Below the pieces are notes generated by a model. The model did no database searches. It was given only the letters and a program-made list of their open reading frames with translations, and was not told the origin of the DNA. Shown one piece after another: positions 4,860 through 6,824 of a stretch of DNA of 6,824 nucleotides. The DNA is from Candidatus Woesearchaeota archaeon (GTDB taxonomy: Archaea > Nanobdellota > Nanobdellia > Woesearchaeales > UBA11576): the NCBI GenBank assembly GCA_030591125.1, contig JAUVBP010000063.1:1-6824 (forward strand). The letters are read 5' to 3'. How positions within the stretch are numbered: the stretch's first letter is position 1; each line of letters begins with the position of its first letter. The translations under genes and the position numbers were made by a program.

Positions 4860-5252
4860 ATGGGTGATATTGAAAAACTGGATCTTACATTCGAGAAGGT
4901 CACCAGGGTGACCAAGGACGGCGATATAGTGCAGGACCTGAAAGAAGGTTATGTATATTTTGAGGCAGGGCTTGATGCCAATGGCAAGAAGATCACAATC
5001 CCTAAAAGGGTTAGATTGGATAAGCCCGAGAGGATGCTCAACAAGTTCGTGACAAAGGTCAAGGCGCTCGCAGAAGAGAAATACAAGGAGCAGAAGTACT
5101 ACGTGGCGAGCAAGACCCCTCCAGGGATAGATGTGCATCTCGTGAACGAGGAAGACGTGAATGATAAGATGCTCCTGGTGTTCCGGGAAGTCGAGCAGTA
5201 CATGAAGTCAAAGAACGTGGCTGTGATGGCGACGGGATCTGTAGAGTTCTGA
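4860..5252 (+). CDS. Conserved-looking protein of unknown function, 130 residues
   Basis: I do not recognise this family. The product is a highly charged Lys/Glu-rich soluble protein without cysteine, signal peptide or membrane segment. It reads as an N-terminal beta-rich part (residues 5-53, with LTFEKVTRVTKDGDIVQDLKEG and KITIPKRVRL), a helix at about 54-78 (KPERMLNKFVTKVKALAEEK), a strand segment with TPPGIDVHLV, and a C-terminal helix (KMLLVFREVEQYMKSK) followed by a final strand AVMATGSVEF. The start is strongly supported: GGAGGG lies 6 nt before ATG. The gene sits 46 nt behind the HEPN gene on the same strand and is followed by a T-tract terminator, so it may be a third, accidental or real, member of that transcript. 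Minus-strand frames over it are shadows with Cys/Leu-rich, unstructured products. Confidence 0.8.
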   Translation: MGDIEKLDLTFEKVTRVTKDGDIVQDLKEGYVYFEAGLDANGKKITIPKRVRLDKPERMLNKFVTKVKALAEEKYKEQKYYVASKTPPGIDVHLVNEEDVNDKMLLVFREVEQYMKSKNVAVMATGSVEF

Positions 5253-5279
5253 GAAGAAACAACAGAGCCAACTGACAAA

Positions 5280-5292
5280 TTTTTTTCTCTTA
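5280..5292 (+). terminator. T-tract terminator after the 4860-5252 gene
   Basis: TTTTTTTCTCTTA begins 28 nt past the stop codon. It is T-rich with no preceding hairpin, as is usual for archaeal termination. Confidence 0.55.
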
Positions 5293-5379
5293 TTCTAATC
5301 TTAACGCCAGCGCCCGGGGATAAACTAGCATTTACCGTCAGGTCACAAATCCTTATTGTTGATGTACTAAAAGGCATTC

Positions 5380-5392
5380 TTCTATATAAATT
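5380..5392. promoter_or_regulatory. Orphan TATA-like element in the convergent gap
   Basis: TTCTATATAAATT at 5380-5392 is a good archaeal TATA box on the plus strand and is nearly symmetric, but no credible gene follows in either direction. Plus-strand transcription would start near 5412 and run antisense into the end of the 5441-6049 gene. The rest of the gap 5293-5440 shows nothing I can interpret. Confidence 0.3.
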
Positions 5393-5440
5393 CAGCGCTC
5401 AGAATGATTGAGATTTTGTATGACAAAGTCAATACAAGAT

Positions 5441-6049
5441 TTAAATACTCTTGGCGGCCTCTTCCAGTCTATCTAATATTTCTCTTCCGTTCAGGTTCCA
5501 CATCCTTTTTGTCAGTCTGGCTCGCTTTAATTTGCAGTATCCTTTGCGCACTTGATAGGTATCACTATCTGCCACATAGTGCATAGGTCCATATTTCTTC
5601 TTAAGAGTCTCAATAAACTCTTTTGAGGTATAAGATGGGGTGCTGTACACGATCCTGCAGTTCCTGTAGTCGATCCAAGCCGATTTCCTGTAGTATATGA
5701 TAGAGGCCTCCTGCGCTTTAAGCCAAGATGTCTCCAGATCACCACATAAGTCGCGTCCTTCATGAAAATCTAACATGTCGTCAATACACAAGCCATTCGC
5801 TCCAATATATAATCGTTGAGCAGTATACCTATTGACGAGACCGTGATAATTTCCGCAACCGGTATCCTTGCGTCTTCCTAATACTAGTACCTTGCCTGAT
5901 TTTTTAGAGGCCTTCTTAACGGCTTTCAGTAGTTTATCGTCTTCAAGTATCATCCTTATGGCTTCATCCACTGACTCCTCAGGTGTTCTCTCCAGTCTTT
6001 CATACACTTCATCCGTGAACAGGTTTTGCTTCTTTGCCTTTTTCTTCAT
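5441..6049 (-). CDS. Protein of unknown function, 202 residues, basic and Tyr/Cys-rich
   Basis: I do not recognise this protein. It begins with a lysine-rich segment (MKKKAKK) and a helical region rich in Glu and Lys (TPEESVDEAIRMILEDDKLLKAVKKASKK, about 22-50). A likely strand follows (KVLVLGR, about 53-59), then DTGCGNYHG around 62-70 and a body rich in Tyr, Trp and Cys (IIYYRKSAWIDYRNCRIVY, about 117-135). Five cysteines are scattered (in GCGN, GLCID, DLCGD, RNCRI and GYCKL) without a CxxC pair, so a zinc site is not evident. No signal peptide or membrane segment is seen. I chose ATG at 6049 because GGAGGG lies 8 nt upstream; a TTG at 6076 would add nine residues but would place that site inside the gene. 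Hand-counted parts have about 42% GC against about 47% in the MNT-HEPN genes, a modest hint of different origin. It is divergent from the TrmB-family gene. Confidence 0.75.
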   Translation of the reverse strand: MKKKAKKQNLFTDEVYERLERTPEESVDEAIRMILEDDKLLKAVKKASKKSGKVLVLGRRKDTGCGNYHGLVNRYTAQRLYIGANGLCIDDMLDFHEGRDLCGDLETSWLKAQEASIIYYRKSAWIDYRNCRIVYSTPSYTSKEFIETLKKKYGPMHYVADSDTYQVRKGYCKLKRARLTKRMWNLNGREILDRLEEAAKSI

Positions 6050-6178
6050 CTTTATCTCCCTCCTCAACTCTGTCAATCACCACTAAAAAGGAAAGTCCAA
6101 ACACTATTTCAATATTACCTACCACTAAAGTAGTAAGTAATAGAAAGATTATTATAGTTCAGAAGCCTACAGAACGTC
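6050..6178. promoter_or_regulatory. Divergent promoter region between the 5441-6049 gene and the TrmB-family gene
   Basis: This 129-bp region must carry both promoters. Leftward, GGAGGG (6063-6058) serves the gene at 6049, with an A/T-rich AATATTGAAAT element further up near 6104-6114. Rightward, AGAAAG plus ATTATTATA (6142-6156) is a BRE/TATA pair centred about 27 bp before the ATG at 6179. The direct repeat ACCACTAAA lies at 6079-6087 and 6121-6129, exactly 42 bp apart, which could be a regulator site shared by both genes. Confidence 0.45.
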
Positions 6179-6824
6179 ATGAAACATGATATCCTCCTGG
6201 AGATAGGCCTCAACAGGTGGGAGGCGAATGCGTACCTCGCGCTGTTAGAGCTGGGGAGCACGACTACAGGCCCTTTGGCGAAGAAGAGCAGGGTCCCACA
6301 ATCGAAGATCTACACTGTCCTGGACTCTTTGAGCAATAAGGGCCTCGCCAATCACATCATCAAAGGCAAGACGAAGTATTTCCAGGCAGCAGAACCAAAG
6401 AAGATACTTGCCCTGATCAAAGAGAAGGAAAGAGAGGTCGAGAAGCTATTGCCTGAACTGGAAGCGAAACAGATATCAGCCAAAGAAAGGAAATCCGTGG
6501 AACTCTTTGAGGGCATGAAGGCAATCAGGAGCATGTTCATCGACATGATCAGCGAAGTGAAGAAAGGCGAGAACTGGTACGGCTTCTCGACAGGGGAGAC
6601 CAGCGCGATAGAAGAGGTCGCTGTGCTCTATGAATGGTGGGGAGAAAGAAAAGCGAGGGCGAGTCTAAAAGACCATCTGCTGATATCTTCGCAAAACAAG
6701 AAGATATTTGAGAAGGCCCACAGAGAATCTCTGGACGTTATCCGAAATATCCTACGTTACAGCAAGGTATCATTTCCAGGGGATGTCGCAATATTCAGGG
6801 ATAAAGTTGTCATCCTGAATTGGC
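6179..6824 (+). CDS. TrmB-family transcriptional regulator, N-terminal part (runs off right edge)
   Basis: The frame is open from ATG 6179 to the window end, giving 215 residues. Residues 1-75 are the TrmB-type winged helix-turn-helix: GLNRWEANAYLALLELGSTT, PLAKKSRVPQSKIYTVLDSL with the recognition helix around 39-51, then NKGLA and the wing up to KYFQAAEPKKIL. A charged coiled-coil-like helix follows (about 78-105), then the effector-side segment VELFEGMKAIRSMFIDMISEVKKGENWYGF typical of the family. TrmB-like proteins are archaeal regulators, often of sugar uptake and metabolism; the ligand-binding end is missing here, so no effector can be proposed. The start is firm: an in-frame stop lies at 6155-6157 and there is no other start codon between. 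No Shine-Dalgarno site precedes it, and the TATA box is about 27 bp upstream, so the mRNA is probably leaderless. Confidence 0.88.
   Translation, partial: MKHDILLEIGLNRWEANAYLALLELGSTTTGPLAKKSRVPQSKIYTVLDSLSNKGLANHIIKGKTKYFQAAEPKKILALIKEKEREVEKLLPELEAKQISAKERKSVELFEGMKAIRSMFIDMISEVKKGENWYGFSTGETSAIEEVAVLYEWWGERKARASLKDHLLISSQNKKIFEKAHRESLDVIRNILRYSKVSFPGDVAIFRDKVVILNW

Noticed and set aside
5404..5586. 60-codon plus-strand frame with a TATA box 15-20 bp upstream
   Set aside because: It mostly overlaps the unknown minus-strand gene antisense, lacks a ribosome site, and its hydrophobic stretch looks like a reverse-complement artefact.
1..6824. CRISPR array, tRNA or rRNA genes, insertion sequence, prophage or integrase
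   Set aside because: No spaced palindromic repeats, no tRNA T-arm pattern outside coding sequence, no transposase or integrase motifs, and no terminal inverted repeats were seen on either strand.
819..6824. A single multi-gene defence island comprising all genes
   Set aside because: Strand switches, separate promoters and terminators, and housekeeping-type genes (helicase, HD protein, TrmB) point to independent units; only the MNT-HEPN pair is a supported module.

Overview
The window looks archaeal, most likely from an uncultivated DPANN-type (Woesearchaeota/Pacearchaeota-like) genome of roughly 45% GC. The evidence is a Rad3/XPD-type helicase end, a TrmB-family regulator, an archaeal HD-domain protein of the TIGR00295 kind, a MNT/HEPN pair, A/T-rich TATA-like boxes 25-30 bp upstream of likely transcript starts, and T-tract terminators without hairpins. 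The lineage is inferred and cannot be fixed from this sequence alone.

Layout from left to right. (1) 2-757 (+): C-terminal part of a Rad3/XPD-like superfamily 2 helicase, ending inside a 19-bp tandem repeat. (2) 819-1415 (-): an exported or membrane-anchored small protein with an EF-hand/TSP3-like calcium loop. (3) 1652-2389 (-): an unrecognised 245-residue protein with a tandem 11-bp triple repeat in front of it. (4) 2706-3113 (+): a small winged-helix-like protein whose TATA box sits inside a nested palindrome. (5) 3229-3852 (+): an HD-domain phosphohydrolase. (6-7) 3891-4391 and 4388-4813 (+): a nucleotidyltransferase (MntA-like antitoxin) and HEPN (HepT-like toxin) in a 4-nt overlapping operon. 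(8) 4860-5252 (+): an unrecognised 130-residue protein. (9) 5441-6049 (-): an unrecognised 202-residue protein. (10) 6179-6824 (+): the N-terminal 215 residues of a TrmB-family regulator, apparently leaderless and running off the right edge.

The best-supported functional module is the MNT-HEPN toxin-antitoxin pair. Both partners keep their key residues (GSX10DXD plus a third Asp; RX4HXY). The pair has its own promoter embedded in the 3' end of the HD gene and a small palindromic element at the predicted transcription start. The other genes look like separate transcription units, with strand switches at 757/819, 2389/2706, 5252/5441 and 6049/6179, so a single multi-gene system is not evident. 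The most interesting unexplained items are the regulatory repeats in front of genes 3, 4 and 6, the N-terminal extension on the MNT protein, and three sizeable proteins of unknown function (genes 2, 3 and 9). I saw no tRNA, rRNA, CRISPR array, insertion sequence or attachment site.
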